From: Helicoverpa zea
Lineage: Eukaryota; Arthropoda; Insecta; Lepidoptera; Noctuidae
Assembly: GCF_022581195.2 (NCBI RefSeq)
Contig: NC_061469.1
Coordinates: 1,612,001 to 1,676,000, forward strand
Direction: 5' to 3'
Length of the DNA stretch: 64,000 bases
The notes beneath the pieces were generated by a model, which saw only the letters and a program-made list of their open reading frames with translations, did not search any database and was not told the origin of the DNA. This document shows positions 40,701 through 46,081 of the stretch, piece after piece (position 1 is the stretch's first letter; the number at the start of each line of letters is the position of its first letter). Made by a program: the position numbers and the translations under genes.

Positions 40701-43700
40701 TTGTTCGGTGTCCGGTTGAGTCGGCTCTTTAGTGAGTCGCAGTCGCCGTGATGACCTTCTGTAAGGGCCATTTAGGGTCTATTATTTTCTAAATTAAACC
40801 TTTCCCATTCTTAGAATGTGTTTTCTGAAGATATAAAATCAAATTGCTCCTCTAGATTCAAGTTTTATCAAAAAATGCTAAAGTTAACTATCACTAGTGC
40901 ACAATTTAGGACGCTTCAGAATGTTTTTTATTAAAATATAATCGTCATCCTGTCACTAAATAAAACTTATACAGACATGTAACACCAGCATCTTGTAATC
41001 TAGCAGAATTATTTGTAAAACTGCGAGAAATTGTATTATCTTTACACAATAACCCAGTATCAGAGTAGATTTATGCCTAACTACGTCTGTGGTCTTGTAT
41101 CACTATCGTACATTCCGATTCTGCCCACTTGTCTGGGGAAACCCTCGACAATTGTGTACTGTAACAATAAACACCAACTTTCTACTACACCGTTTGAGTT
41201 ACGGAACCCCAATCTTATGCAAGAATGCTATAAAATGTAACTTAAGATTTCTCTGATTGAATTAAGGCTAAGATTATAGAGCCTACATCTTCTTTAGGAC
41301 ACCTATGAAATCTCAGTAATTTGTTCATATGGAAGCTGGTGTTCTTCTCACATACAAAACAGATATCGAAATATCACAAAGAAACCACAGTTAAGTCAAG
41401 TGACTGGTAATTCAAGATAGGTACCTATTCAAAGCACTCATAAGCTACGAATGGAGATGGTAAATCTAGACAGGACATGACCTACAAGACACGAGACTTA
41501 ACTATGATTTTTTGTCTATCAAAAAAAGCCTTAATTTTATTCGCTACATTTACATTGCATTCCAGTGAGTGCCTATTAAAAAGTTATTCCATACGCCTAC
41601 ACATACTTAGAATGATAATGGTGCTATTACAGACACAGTAGGCTGTATTGTATACGATACGATATTTTTTCAAAACTTTTCCTCATCGATATATTTGCTT
41701 GTGCACATTCTAAGAAGTCCTTAGGCCATAGGCTATTAAGTTTGAAGTAATCAATTCTGACCCCTTTTTAGTTACAAGGAATTTGAACTAATCATTATTT
41801 TGCTGAACTTATGCGGTTTTGTGTAGGTATTATAAAGGCGATTGGGTGTTTTATTCCATTATATTCGTGATTTGAGTGCCTTATTTTTGCAAAGTACAAT
41901 TATTTATTGTGAACTTGAATACGGAACCATATGATTTTTTGTTGTATTCTAACTGTATAGAAATAAAATAACGTAATTTTATTGGTTAGCCTTGGCAATG
42001 TAATTTGACATCGCTGTTGTAGTTTTCGGTCAAACTTTTACGAGGCTTCCCAACAATATCAACGATATTGGACAATTTATTTACCTACTATTGATTTGTA
42101 GATGAACTCATTGTACTGACCTCTTTACTAAGTTGAATACTCTTTTCATAGTTGGACTATTCTTACAAAATGAATTTGTATAGGTTTTGTCCAGTAGGGA
42201 GCTTAATGCTACTTAAATGATTTACACTGATATGTTGTGCGTTATTAACATCCGCAAAGTATTAATCATGTATTAATTAAAGCTTATAAAGTCACATACC
42301 CTACATACATTAAAAAGATGTTAATGAATTATTGTGAGAAAAAAATATTTATAAATCCGTTTGAAGTACTTGTCGTAATTTCGGATTTACACAAAAAAGT
42401 TTGTAGATGTTGTAAGCTACCTTACTTCATTTCATTCTTTCTTACTTCATCATTTTTTCTGAAAAACTTTCTTACCACATAGGTTGTTTAATAAATTCTT
42501 GGTTTTTGAATACACATACAAAACATAAAAGCATTGTAGATTTAACATATAAATATAATCAAGCACAATAAAAGTCAGTAAGTAAGTCATCTTTAAAACA
42601 TCGTTCAATTTATTGAAATTATTTTTCTTTTGTCAACAGAACGGTCTCCTCTCATCCCTGCCGTACTTAGGCAAGTACCTGTGTGCACTCGCGTCTTCAG
42701 TGCTGGCTGATTGGCTCAGGCGCAGCGGCAAGCTCTCCACCACGGCTGCCAGGAAACTCTTCACTGGATTCGCTGTTGGACTGCCTGGTAAGCATGCTTA
42801 TACGATGGTGAAGTGATGATGATGAAAGAATTACCGCGACCCTGGTACATAAAGGGCTGAAGAAGAAACATGATGGGTTGTAATAATTAAGAGTCTGACA
42901 TTCCCTCACGCTATACCCACAGCCGGAGGGGTGATTTAATGATTTCCCATCGACAAAGGTCCAGAAATATACAACATGTAACGTAATTAACGCACACCCT
43001 CAAACACGCCAATTAGAATATTATGTTATAATCATAATACATACACTGAATTTTTAATTTAACATGTATATGCATTGTTATTTACTAAATTAGTTATACC
43101 AATTCTTGGAGAACTTTTTGGTCATACTACTACGCACGGAAATATCGCGCCGCGCGCCGCTCGACTCGACACAACATAACGAAACTACGGAAAAATCCGA
43201 CAATACACGAAGTCTTATTACTTTGAGTTACGGTCTATTTGAATTTGTTTTGACTGTACAGGGTTAATATGACAATAATTTCCGTAGTTTTAATTATTTT
43301 TGGGATAAAAAATTACCTATATTTTTTTAAAGTCTTGCTTAGAAGTTTTCTATCGCAACTATTTACCTACAGTGGCAGAGAAGTTTGAGCAACCTTTGAA
43401 ACTGAGTGACGTTTCAGTATAAGGCCGTGGTAGACCTAATAAGACCAGAATTGAAATACAGACTGCTTATTTTTTGTACGCAGTAAATCGGACCTCTATT
43501 TTAGCGCTCTATAGAATCTTAGTGCTCCCATTTGAATATTGCAACATAATCAGTTGATATGTTTGCAAAAAAATCACAAGTGTTCTCTTATCAAGTAGAT
43601 AATTATATCCCAAAATGTCCTTTCTCTGTTTTGATAATAATTTTATCCCTCAGGTTTACTAATGATAGCCCAAGCATACCTGGGCGGCGACCGCGTGTGG

Positions 43701-45082
43701 TCCATAGCTATCTTCACATCGGCACTGACGATCAACGGCGCGGTCACTGCGGGCTACCTCGGCAACGGGCTGGATATCGCGCCTAACTTCAGTGGTGAGT
43801 TACCAAACATGAAACTAGCTTTTTCAGATACCCGCATCCCGGGGGAACTTGTTATGGTAAAAATATAGGACTACCTACAAGTGATGGGTATCGCAAAGAA
43901 TTAAAAAATGGCCAAATACATATTCTTGTTAAGTTGGCTGTGACATTCTTGAAAAACTCAGAGGATTAAAAATGTGGCGATTTAAAACATATCTTTGAAA
44001 GAAAGAAAGGGAGAAATGTTATCCGTCCAAGACTATGGCCACTTTGAGAATAATCTGTTGTGAAAACCTTACACCTTATATGAAAACTTTTTTTAATAGG
44101 TTTTATACTCATCAATACAATTTGAAAATGTTTCAGGTACAATCTTCGGCATGGCGAACACGTTGTCATCGTTCGGTGGCTGGCTGTCTACATTCATGGT
44201 CGGAGAACTCACCAAGGAAAATGTAAGTCCACTTAAGTAATTTTAACACTAAAATAAGTGAAGTAATACAAATACGTTTAAAAATTTTCATACTTGCTAT
44301 TGAAATATTATTCTTCATACTTTAGTGGTACAAAGTCACTGAAGTCACATATAAATTGACTCGTAAATTTTCCCCTCTGTTGCGCTAGGTCCGTGGCTTG
44401 GTCTTTTTCATACATTTTGATTATAGTAAAATGGTTAGTACCTACCCTATTGGTGGCCTAGCGGGTAAAGGACCAACCTCTCAAGTATGATTGCGCGGGT
44501 TCGATCCCAAGTCAGGCAAGCACCAATGCAACTTTTCTAAGTTTGTAAGTACTTTCTAAGTATAACTTAGACACCAATGACTGTGTTTCGGATGGCACGT
44601 TAAACTGTAGGTCCCGGCTGTCATTGAACATCCTTGGCAGTCGTTACGGGTAGTCAGAAGCCAGTAAATCTGACACCAGTCTAACCAAGGGGTACCGGGT
44701 TGCCCGGGTAAATGGGTTGAGGAGGTCAGATAGGCAGTCGCTTCTTGTAAAGCACTGGTACTCAGCTGAATCCGGTTAGACTGGAAGCCGACCCCAACAT
44801 AATTTGGGAAAAAGGCTCGGAGGATGATGGTTAGTACCTACCCACCTAGCAGCTAAGCTTATTTAAATTGAACTTTATCATGATAAATCATTTAACCAAT
44901 TCCAGAACACCCCCGAACAGTGGAAGATAGTGTTCTACATTCTAGCCGGCACCTACATAACCGGAGCCCTATGCTTCGTGACCTTCGGTTCCGGGGAGCA
45001 GCAACCCTGGAACTCCTCAAAACCCACCCCCGACGTGGAGAAACCTCATGAGGAACAACCCCTCAATGATGAGAAGGCGTGA
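9131..45082 (+). CDS. SLC17-type major facilitator transporter (putative inorganic phosphate cotransporter / sialin-like), 10 exons, N-terminus missing
   Basis: Joined exons: 9131-9300, 10116-10249, 11862-12064, 22239-22325, 23882-24015, 27395-27544, 42640-42787, 43654-43794, 44137-44222, 44906-45082. All borders are GT..AG and phases match throughout, giving 476 residues plus stop. Visible family signatures are 'YALRVNLTIAIV' in helix 1, 'WDTKQKN..LLGCFFWGYVL' and 'ELPGGRLAE' around helix 2, 'VRVLLGFLLGATWPAILPM' in helix 4, 'ITHGASVFGYFTVVNQLPSY' in helix 7, and 'NGLLSSLPYLGKY' in helix 8. Twelve membrane helices can be placed. The family (SLC17) moves organic anions or phosphate across plasma or lysosomal membranes, driven by sodium or proton gradients; the substrate here cannot be read from sequence. 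The length fits a family of about 470-500 residues, so roughly 10-40 N-terminal residues lie in an unfound upstream exon. No break or frameshift is seen. Confidence 0.93.
9301..10115 (+). other. Intron 1
   Basis: An 815-bp intron between phase-0 sites. No repeat family, RNA gene or regulatory motif stands out. The acceptor is cttctcttccag. Confidence 0.8.
10116..10249 (+). CDS. Transporter exon B (helix 2)
   Basis: Encodes residues 58-101 plus two bases of the next codon. It opens with the end of the extracellular loop and the family stretch 'YHWDTKQKNHLLGCFFWGY', then 'VLTELPGGRLAEIIGA'. The glycines and arginine after helix 2 form the conserved major-facilitator loop 2-3. Donor gccag|gtaaga. 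Confidence 0.93.
10250..11861 (+). other. Intron 2
   Basis: A 1.6-kb intron with no recognised repeat. 11540-11710 is richer in GC and CpG than its surroundings ('gcgggcatgcgccgcg', 'gatgcgggcggcgaat') and could be regulatory, but no motif is decisive. Short open frames on both strands overlap each other and lack splice context. Confidence 0.6.
11862..12064 (+). CDS. Transporter exon C (helices 3 and 4)
   Basis: Encodes about residues 102-169. Helix 3 is 'VFGYSTLLASILTLLTPGSA'; helix 4 is 'GWIVAVRVLLGFLLGATWPA', followed by 'ILPMASKWIPPMDRSKF', the conserved loop leading to helix 5. The arginine in 'VRVLLG' is the helix-4 arginine kept across SLC17. Acceptor tggttgccag, donor atgg|gtaagt (phase 1). 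Confidence 0.94.
12360..12700. promoter_or_regulatory. GC-rich promoter-like island inside intron 3
   Basis: A block clearly richer in CpG than the surrounding intron. It holds a perfect CRE palindrome tgacgtca (12472-12479), a YY1-like 'caatatggcggc' near 12434, two ATTGG boxes (12484 and 12498), 'ggacgttatatgc' as a weak TATA-like sequence, and an E-box cacgtg (12616-12621). The order and spacing resemble an RNA polymerase II promoter. Any short ATG frame at 12628 does not join exon D in phase. It could drive a shorter transporter transcript, an antisense RNA, or be an enhancer. Confidence 0.4.
13143..13260 (-). repeat. 3' part of SINE family S1, reverse
   Basis: 'ccttttcccaactatgttat', 'gtcggcttccagtc' and 'gttttacaaggagcgactg' match the reverse complement of the 3' half of the intact S1 element at 44448-44826. 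The tRNA-like head is absent. Confidence 0.75.
14265..14360 (+). repeat. 'accgacttcc' repeat end
   Basis: 'ataccgacttccaaaaaagg' followed by 'gttctcagtttcacccgtat'. Related ends appear at 45168-45215 in the 3' untranslated region and, inverted, at 59619-59650. A dispersed element terminus; class not assigned. Confidence 0.55.
14836..15160 (+). mobile_element. Poly-A retroposon with 13-bp target duplication
   Basis: Flanked by the perfect direct repeat aataacatattaa (14823-14835 and 15161-15173) and ending in an A run (15149-15160). Duplication plus poly-A tail is the signature of LINE-driven insertion. The body has no long open frame and no tRNA boxes that I can see, so it may be a 5'-truncated LINE, a SINE or a retrocopy. 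Confidence 0.75.
15700..15924. mobile_element. MITE with 57-bp perfect terminal inverted repeats
   Basis: The left arm 15700-15756 (starts agttcggccattcagagaat) is the exact reverse complement of 15868-15924; the spacer between is 111 bases. No transposase is present, so this is a non-autonomous element. The lack of any mismatch between arms suggests a young insertion or arm conversion. The target duplication is not clear (possibly TA). Confidence 0.85.
16118..16233 (+). repeat. S1 SINE 3' fragment, forward
   Basis: 'gcccgggtaactgggttggg', 'cagtcgctccttgtaaagca', 'ctggtactcagctgcatccg' and 'gttagact' align with 44702-44820 of the intact S1 copy. 5' truncated, with no tRNA head. Confidence 0.8.
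16630..16755. repeat. Duplicated (CA)n plus AT-rich microsatellite
   Basis: A (ca)n run followed by 'agataagaatataacatgta' occurs twice, at about 16630-16670 and 16688-16752, separated by 'aatatattatatgtaaatat' and a few more bases. The second (ca)n run is longer. This is a segmental duplication of a simple repeat, likely length-variable. Confidence 0.85.
17513..17704 (+). mobile_element. Poly-A SINE, family S2, with 15-bp target duplication
   Basis: Direct repeats aagacccgagtacgt at 17498-17512 and 17705-17719 flank an element ending in an A run. The body contains 'gctgcgggttgttcgaaaga', 'gcggccctggtacataaaag' and 'ctgacactccctcaccgctg'. A near-identical copy lies at 60726-60885 and older copies at 5641, 6461, 32545 and 42830. 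No coding capacity. I see no convincing tRNA A and B boxes, so the head type is unresolved. Confidence 0.85.
17720..17790. repeat. Hairpin repeat family H, partial copy
   Basis: 'atcgacaacataaacgtcag' and 'ttttcttaaaacaattgttt' correspond to the left half of the copies at 1195 and 27041. The right arm is lost. It directly follows the S2 insertion, which landed at its edge. Confidence 0.45.
18280..18535 (+). repeat. 'ccgcgg' family repeat
   Basis: 'ttttcccgcggtgtcacccg', 'accgggataaaatatagctg' and 'cagtaaaagaagtac', ending in 'ttattataaatatgagtata'. Same order as the copies at 7294 and 36360. Decayed and non-coding. Confidence 0.6.
18932..19185 (+). repeat. Dispersed repeat with 'ggaactactgggccgatttg'
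   Basis: The opening 'ggaactactgggccgatttg' and closing 'gtgaaactgcgggaaaatga' are typical ends of a common interspersed family. A reverse fragment of the interior is at 1310-1480 and a shorter relative at 26500-26640. Confidence 0.55.
20541..21233. mobile_element. MITE with 13-bp terminal inverted repeats, carrying a nested LINE fragment
   Basis: The ends are agagcgcgcacac (20541-20553) and its exact reverse complement (21221-21233); the next ~20 bases inward are also similar. It is flanked by 31-base direct repeats (20509-20539 and 21234-21264) with two mismatches. That is far longer than a normal DNA-transposon target duplication. Without the nested LINE the element would be about 220 bp. 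Confidence 0.75.
20683..21153 (-). pseudogene. 5'-truncated RTE-like LINE fragment (C-terminal end of reverse transcriptase)
   Basis: An open frame at 20695-21090 on the minus strand reads 'YGCETWTLTKQDISRLEAFE', 'WCWRRM.RISWTERISNEEV' and 'GKRGRGRPR', which I recognise as the conserved tail of RTE-type endonuclease/reverse-transcriptase proteins. The catalytic domains are absent. On its own strand it ends in (GAA)n, the kind of simple-repeat tail RTE elements have. Direct repeats tgattgagttc (20672-20682 and 21154-21164) mark its target site inside the host MITE. Not a functional gene. Confidence 0.8.
21955..22045 (+). repeat. Dispersed repeat 'gtcccactgc.gggcacagg'
   Basis: 'ttgtcccactgcagggcaca' and 'taatcactacgcttgctcaa' match 34021-34130 in the same order. 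A common lepidopteran-type interspersed fragment; class not assigned. Confidence 0.6.
22239..22325 (+). CDS. Transporter exon D (helix 5)
   Basis: Acceptor tgatatgaattttgcag, donor actg|gtaatg. It encodes about residues 170-198: 'SSLGAAMTMPICGFLIAHFG' then 'WESAFYFT'. The SSLGAA and G..W.S.FY pattern is diagnostic of SLC17 helix 5 and the start of helix 6. Split codons on both sides match exons C and E. Confidence 0.93.
22326..23881 (+). other. Intron 4
   Basis: A 1.56-kb intron. 22840-23160 is an interspersed repeat (separate entry); the rest is AT-rich with no feature I can name. Confidence 0.8.
22840..23160 (+). repeat. 'gcccgcgacttcgtctgcgt' repeat
   Basis: Starts 'actagccgttgcccgcgact', continues with 'tagcctatgtgttg' and a (cagacata/caaa)n purine-rich stretch near 23023-23045, and ends near 'ttatatgtatagat'. 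I recognise this layout as a common moth and butterfly interspersed repeat, probably a LINE 3' region. Confidence 0.65.
23882..24015 (+). CDS. Transporter exon E (helix 6 and central loop)
   Basis: Encodes about residues 199-243. Helix 6 is 'IIGVMWSVAWFAVVY', then 'DTPGQHPRISETERNYL', the family's 'P.QHPRIS..E' motif that opens the cytoplasmic loop between the two six-helix halves. Acceptor gtttcctccag, donor aaaggg|gtaggt (phase 0). Confidence 0.93.
24060..24220 (+). repeat. 'ccgcgg' family repeat, decayed
   Basis: 'ttccccgcggtgactcggtc', 'ggatatagcctatgttact' and 'cgtctttattatattagtac' follow the order of the copies at 7294, 18280 and 36360. Confidence 0.55.
24315..24480 (+). repeat. S1 SINE fragment, decayed, forward
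   Basis: 'tagtcgttacggtcctg', 'ggattgcccaagtacgc' and 'actggaaaccgatcccaaca' track 44636-44810 of the intact S1 copy with many substitutions. Confidence 0.6.
25538..25683. mobile_element. Imperfect hairpin MITE
   Basis: The left arm 'gtcttaccacaaaaactttt' ... 'agacttgtctaaaaaaatgt' is mirrored by 'acattttttttagacaagtg' ... 'aaagtttttgtagtaaagcc'. The arms are about 60 bases with mismatches and a short loop. Foldback structure with no coding content. Confidence 0.65.
26500..26640 (+). repeat. Dispersed repeat fragment
   Basis: 'ctgattagaaaaattctttc', 'actgttggtaagctccat' and 'ggtgaaatcgcgggaaatg' are related to the family at 18932-19185. Decayed. Confidence 0.5.
27041..27139. repeat. Hairpin repeat family H, best copy
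   Basis: 'acaacataaacatccgtttt' plus 'cttaaaa' is mirrored about 55 bases later by 'ttttttaagaaaaactgaag' plus 'tttatgtt'. Other copies are at 1195-1300 and 17720-17790. Confidence 0.6.
27395..27544 (+). CDS. Transporter exon F (helix 7)
   Basis: Exactly 50 codons in phase 0 on both sides (residues 244-293). 'MPVPWKRMLLSPPVWAIIIT' leads into helix 7 'HGASVFGYFTVVNQLPSYIE', with 'ILHFNIKH' at the end. This is among the most conserved parts of SLC17 proteins. Acceptor ccacctccag, donor cac|gtgagt. Confidence 0.95.
32545..32640 (-). repeat. S2 SINE fragment, reverse
   Basis: 'atcaaatgactcctcctgct', 'gcagcgtgagggagtgtcaa' and 'ggactaatacccaccatgtg' are the reverse complement of the S2 body. No flanking duplication found. 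Confidence 0.65.
33776..34012 (-). repeat. RTE-type LINE 3' region, decayed
   Basis: 'cttcttcttacaccgttccc', 'tgtttggtcggctt', 'ctttttcttagtatacctct' and 'ttctcattacatgcccatgc' follow the order I know from the 3' end of lepidopteran RTE-like LINEs, read in reverse. The (ttc)n end would be the tail. No intact frame. Confidence 0.5.
34021..34130 (+). repeat. Dispersed repeat 'gtcccactgctgggcacagg'
   Basis: 'atcgtcccactgctgggcac', 'aggcctcctctcacatgg' and 'attaatcaccatgcttgctc' match the copy at 21955-22045. Better preserved here. Confidence 0.65.
34565..34740 (+). repeat. 'ccgcgg' family repeat, decayed
   Basis: 'gttgtcacccgcgtttatat', 'agataaaatatagctttaca' and 'ctattggtaaaagta' follow the consensus order of the family. 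Confidence 0.5.
36360..36740 (+). repeat. Two adjacent 'ccgcgg' family repeats
   Basis: The first (36360-36545) has 'cctgcggttccacccgcgtc', 'accggggtaaaatatagcc' and 'aacagtgaaagaattttt'. The second starts at about 36548 with 'actagcttttgcccgcggct' and ends near 'atattatagatag' (36719-36731). Each resembles a LINE-derived or SINE 3' end. Confidence 0.6.
37200..37430. other. Unexplained GC-rich patch in intron 6
   Basis: 'gaatagtccccgatgggatt', 'ggggccaggagcccggggcc' and 'tttaggcgccttattgagag' stand out from the AT-rich surroundings. No open frame with splice sites, no match to other repeats in this window and no RNA motif. It may be an old transposon fragment or a regulatory element. Confidence 0.3.
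38761..39210 (+). repeat. 'gggttccgta' element with a second repeat inserted
   Basis: The outer element starts 'ttttagggttccgtacccaa' and ends 'gcgagtccgactcgcacttt'. Inside it, 'cttctgcccgcggtttcacc' to 'tatatacatatatagatttt' (about 38990-39172) is a 'ccgcgg' repeat whose tail matches 9040-9100. Nested order: the outer element is older. Confidence 0.65.
42640..42787 (+). CDS. Transporter exon G (helix 8)
   Basis: Encodes about residues 294-342: 'NGLLSSLPYLGKYLCALASS' then 'VLADWLRRSGKLSTTAARKL', with 'FTGFAVGLP' opening helix 9. The basic loop after helix 8 ('ADWLRRSGKL') is a family hallmark. Acceptor ttttgtcaacag, donor cctg|gtaagc. Confidence 0.94.
42788..43653 (+). other. Intron 7
   Basis: An 866-bp intron. 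An S2 SINE copy starts about 43 bases after the donor. 43130-43200 is a short CpG-rich block ('atatcgcgccgcgcgccgct') that no other feature explains. Confidence 0.8.
42830..42950 (+). repeat. S2 SINE copy
   Basis: 'ttaccgcgaccctggtacat', 'attccctcacgctataccca' and 'gatttaatgatttccc' match the S2 body. The first ~25 bases and the poly-A tail are missing. Confidence 0.7.
43654..43794 (+). CDS. Transporter exon H (helices 9 and 10)
   Basis: Encodes about residues 343-389: 'LLMIAQAYLGGDRVWSIAIF' completes helix 9 and begins helix 10, 'TSALTINGAVTAGYLGNGLD' follows, and 'IAPNFS' ends it. Typical of SLC17, where the NGLDIAPNFSG motif precedes helix 11. Acceptor tatccctcag, donor agtg|gtgagt. Confidence 0.94.
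43795..44136 (+). other. Intron 8
   Basis: A 342-bp intron with no repeat or motif of note. Acceptor aaaatgtttcag. Confidence 0.85.
44137..44222 (+). CDS. Transporter exon I (helix 11)
   Basis: Encodes about residues 390-418: 'GTIFGMANTLSSFGGWLSTF' and 'MVGELTKEN'. 'GT.FG.ANT' plus glycine-rich packing is the SLC17 helix-11 signature. Donor aaaat|gtaagt (phase 0). Confidence 0.94.
44448..44826 (+). mobile_element. Intact tRNA-headed SINE, family S1, with 17-bp target duplication
   Basis: Perfect direct repeats atggttagtacctaccc at 44431-44447 and 44827-44843. Near the 5' end an A box tggcctagcgg (44454-44464) and a B box ggttcgatcc (44498-44507) form an RNA polymerase III promoter of tRNA type. 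The body ends in 'ggctcggaggatg', a short simple tail. At least five truncated relatives of its 3' part lie elsewhere in the window (13143, 16118, 24315, 45790, 57677). It sits in intron 9, in sense with the transporter. Confidence 0.9.
44906..45082 (+). CDS. Transporter exon J (helix 12, C-terminus, stop)
   Basis: Residues 419-476 then TGA (45080-45082). 'TPEQWKIVFYILAGTYITGA' and 'LCFVTFGSGEQQPWN' make helix 12 and the conserved 'FGSGE.QPWN' exit; the tail is acidic and hydrophilic. Acceptor accaattccag. A terminal exon this size is normal for the family. Confidence 0.95.
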   Translation, partial: NTPEQWKIVFYILAGTYITGALCFVTFGSGEQQPWNSSKPTPDVEKPHEEQPLNDEKA

Positions 45083-46081
45083 AGAGTTGGAGGTGGGAGG
45101 AAGTCAGACATGCTAAGGTGATTTGAAAGTTGGTTAGAGGTAGTTCGGTCAGAGTTTTGAAGGGTTGTTAACCGATTTCCCAAAAAGGAGGAGATTCAAT
45201 TCGGATGTTTTTTTGACAATCATGATTGTATTTCTGTACCAATAGTGGAATGTTCCAAGTTGAATTATATTTTGGGACATTTGGAAATTCTAATACCAAC
45301 TGTAATGGCAGGTATATAGAGGTTTTCATCATCTGCCTAGAATTTTCCCAACTGTGTCGAGGTCAGCTTTCAAGGGGGATATTTTTTAAACTAAAAAAGA
45401 CAATTTCTCACACAGTTTTGATACTTTTATAAATACTAAAGTCAATAATTAAGGTTCTTGTCGACTGGCTTGCAATGACTTTGCTTATATGCATATCTAA
45501 TATCACTTTAGTCTCCAATCTCTCCATATAGACAAAGACCAGTTGACAAGCTACACTTTTGTCTAAAAATATACACTTTTCGAACCTTTTCACTTGCATG
45601 TCTGACGTAGAAATAATGTTAGTTACACATTGTTACAATTTTCACGAAAATCACAAAAGGAGTGGGCGAGATTTGATTCGCAAGAGTCGATACTAGTAAC
45701 ATTCTATACACGTTGTTATATTGTCTAGGATATTAGCAGTTTTACATTAATCCACATTAAAAATCAATACAAAGAATCAGTGATCATCTCTCGAGCCTTT
45801 TCCCAATTATGTTGGGGTCGGCTTCCAGTCTAACCGGATGCAGCTGAGTACCAGTGTTTTACAAGGAGCGACTGAATATCTGACCTCCTTAACCCTTAAA
45901 ATTTTAAAATATAAATCAAGTATAGGTATTTCCAAATTTATTTTCTTGAAACTGCTAACATCCTAGACGCCCAATAAAAAAAAGGCAAAAGAAATAATTT
46001 TCCTACTTCTAATAAAATTACAAGTGAGAAAATCATTCCTTGTGTATTGTTAAAAAATGTATTTAAAAGAAATGAAATAAA
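45083..46081 (+). other. Probable 3' untranslated region of the transporter
   Basis: Follows the TGA. Poly-A signals AATAAA occur at 45973, 46011 and 46076, and further ones at 48769, 49148 and 49430, so the true end is undecided. It contains an 'accgatttcccaaaaaggag' repeat end (45168-45215) and an S1 SINE 3' fragment in reverse at 45790-45895. Confidence 0.5.
45790..45895 (-). repeat. S1 SINE 3' fragment, reverse
   Basis: 'gagccttttcccaattatgt', 'cggcttccagtctaaccgga' and 'gtaccagtgttttacaagga' are the reverse complement of 44735-44815. It lacks a clear target duplication. It probably lies within the transporter's 3' untranslated region, in antisense. Confidence 0.8.

Larger units (their letters stand above)
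27545..42639 (+). other. Intron 6 (15.1 kb)
   Basis: The largest intron. Recognisable contents are repeats at 32545-32640, 33776-34012, 34021-34130, 34565-34740, 36360-36740 and 38761-39210, and a GC-rich patch at 37200-37430. Long parts (27800-32500 and 39220-42600) are AT-rich and show me no gene, RNA or ordered repeat. The 85-codon frame at 30185-30442 is unconvincing. Confidence 0.8.

Noticed and set aside
44454..44507. tRNA gene
   Set aside because: A and B boxes are present, but the sequence does not form a full cloverleaf and is the head of a SINE with target duplication.
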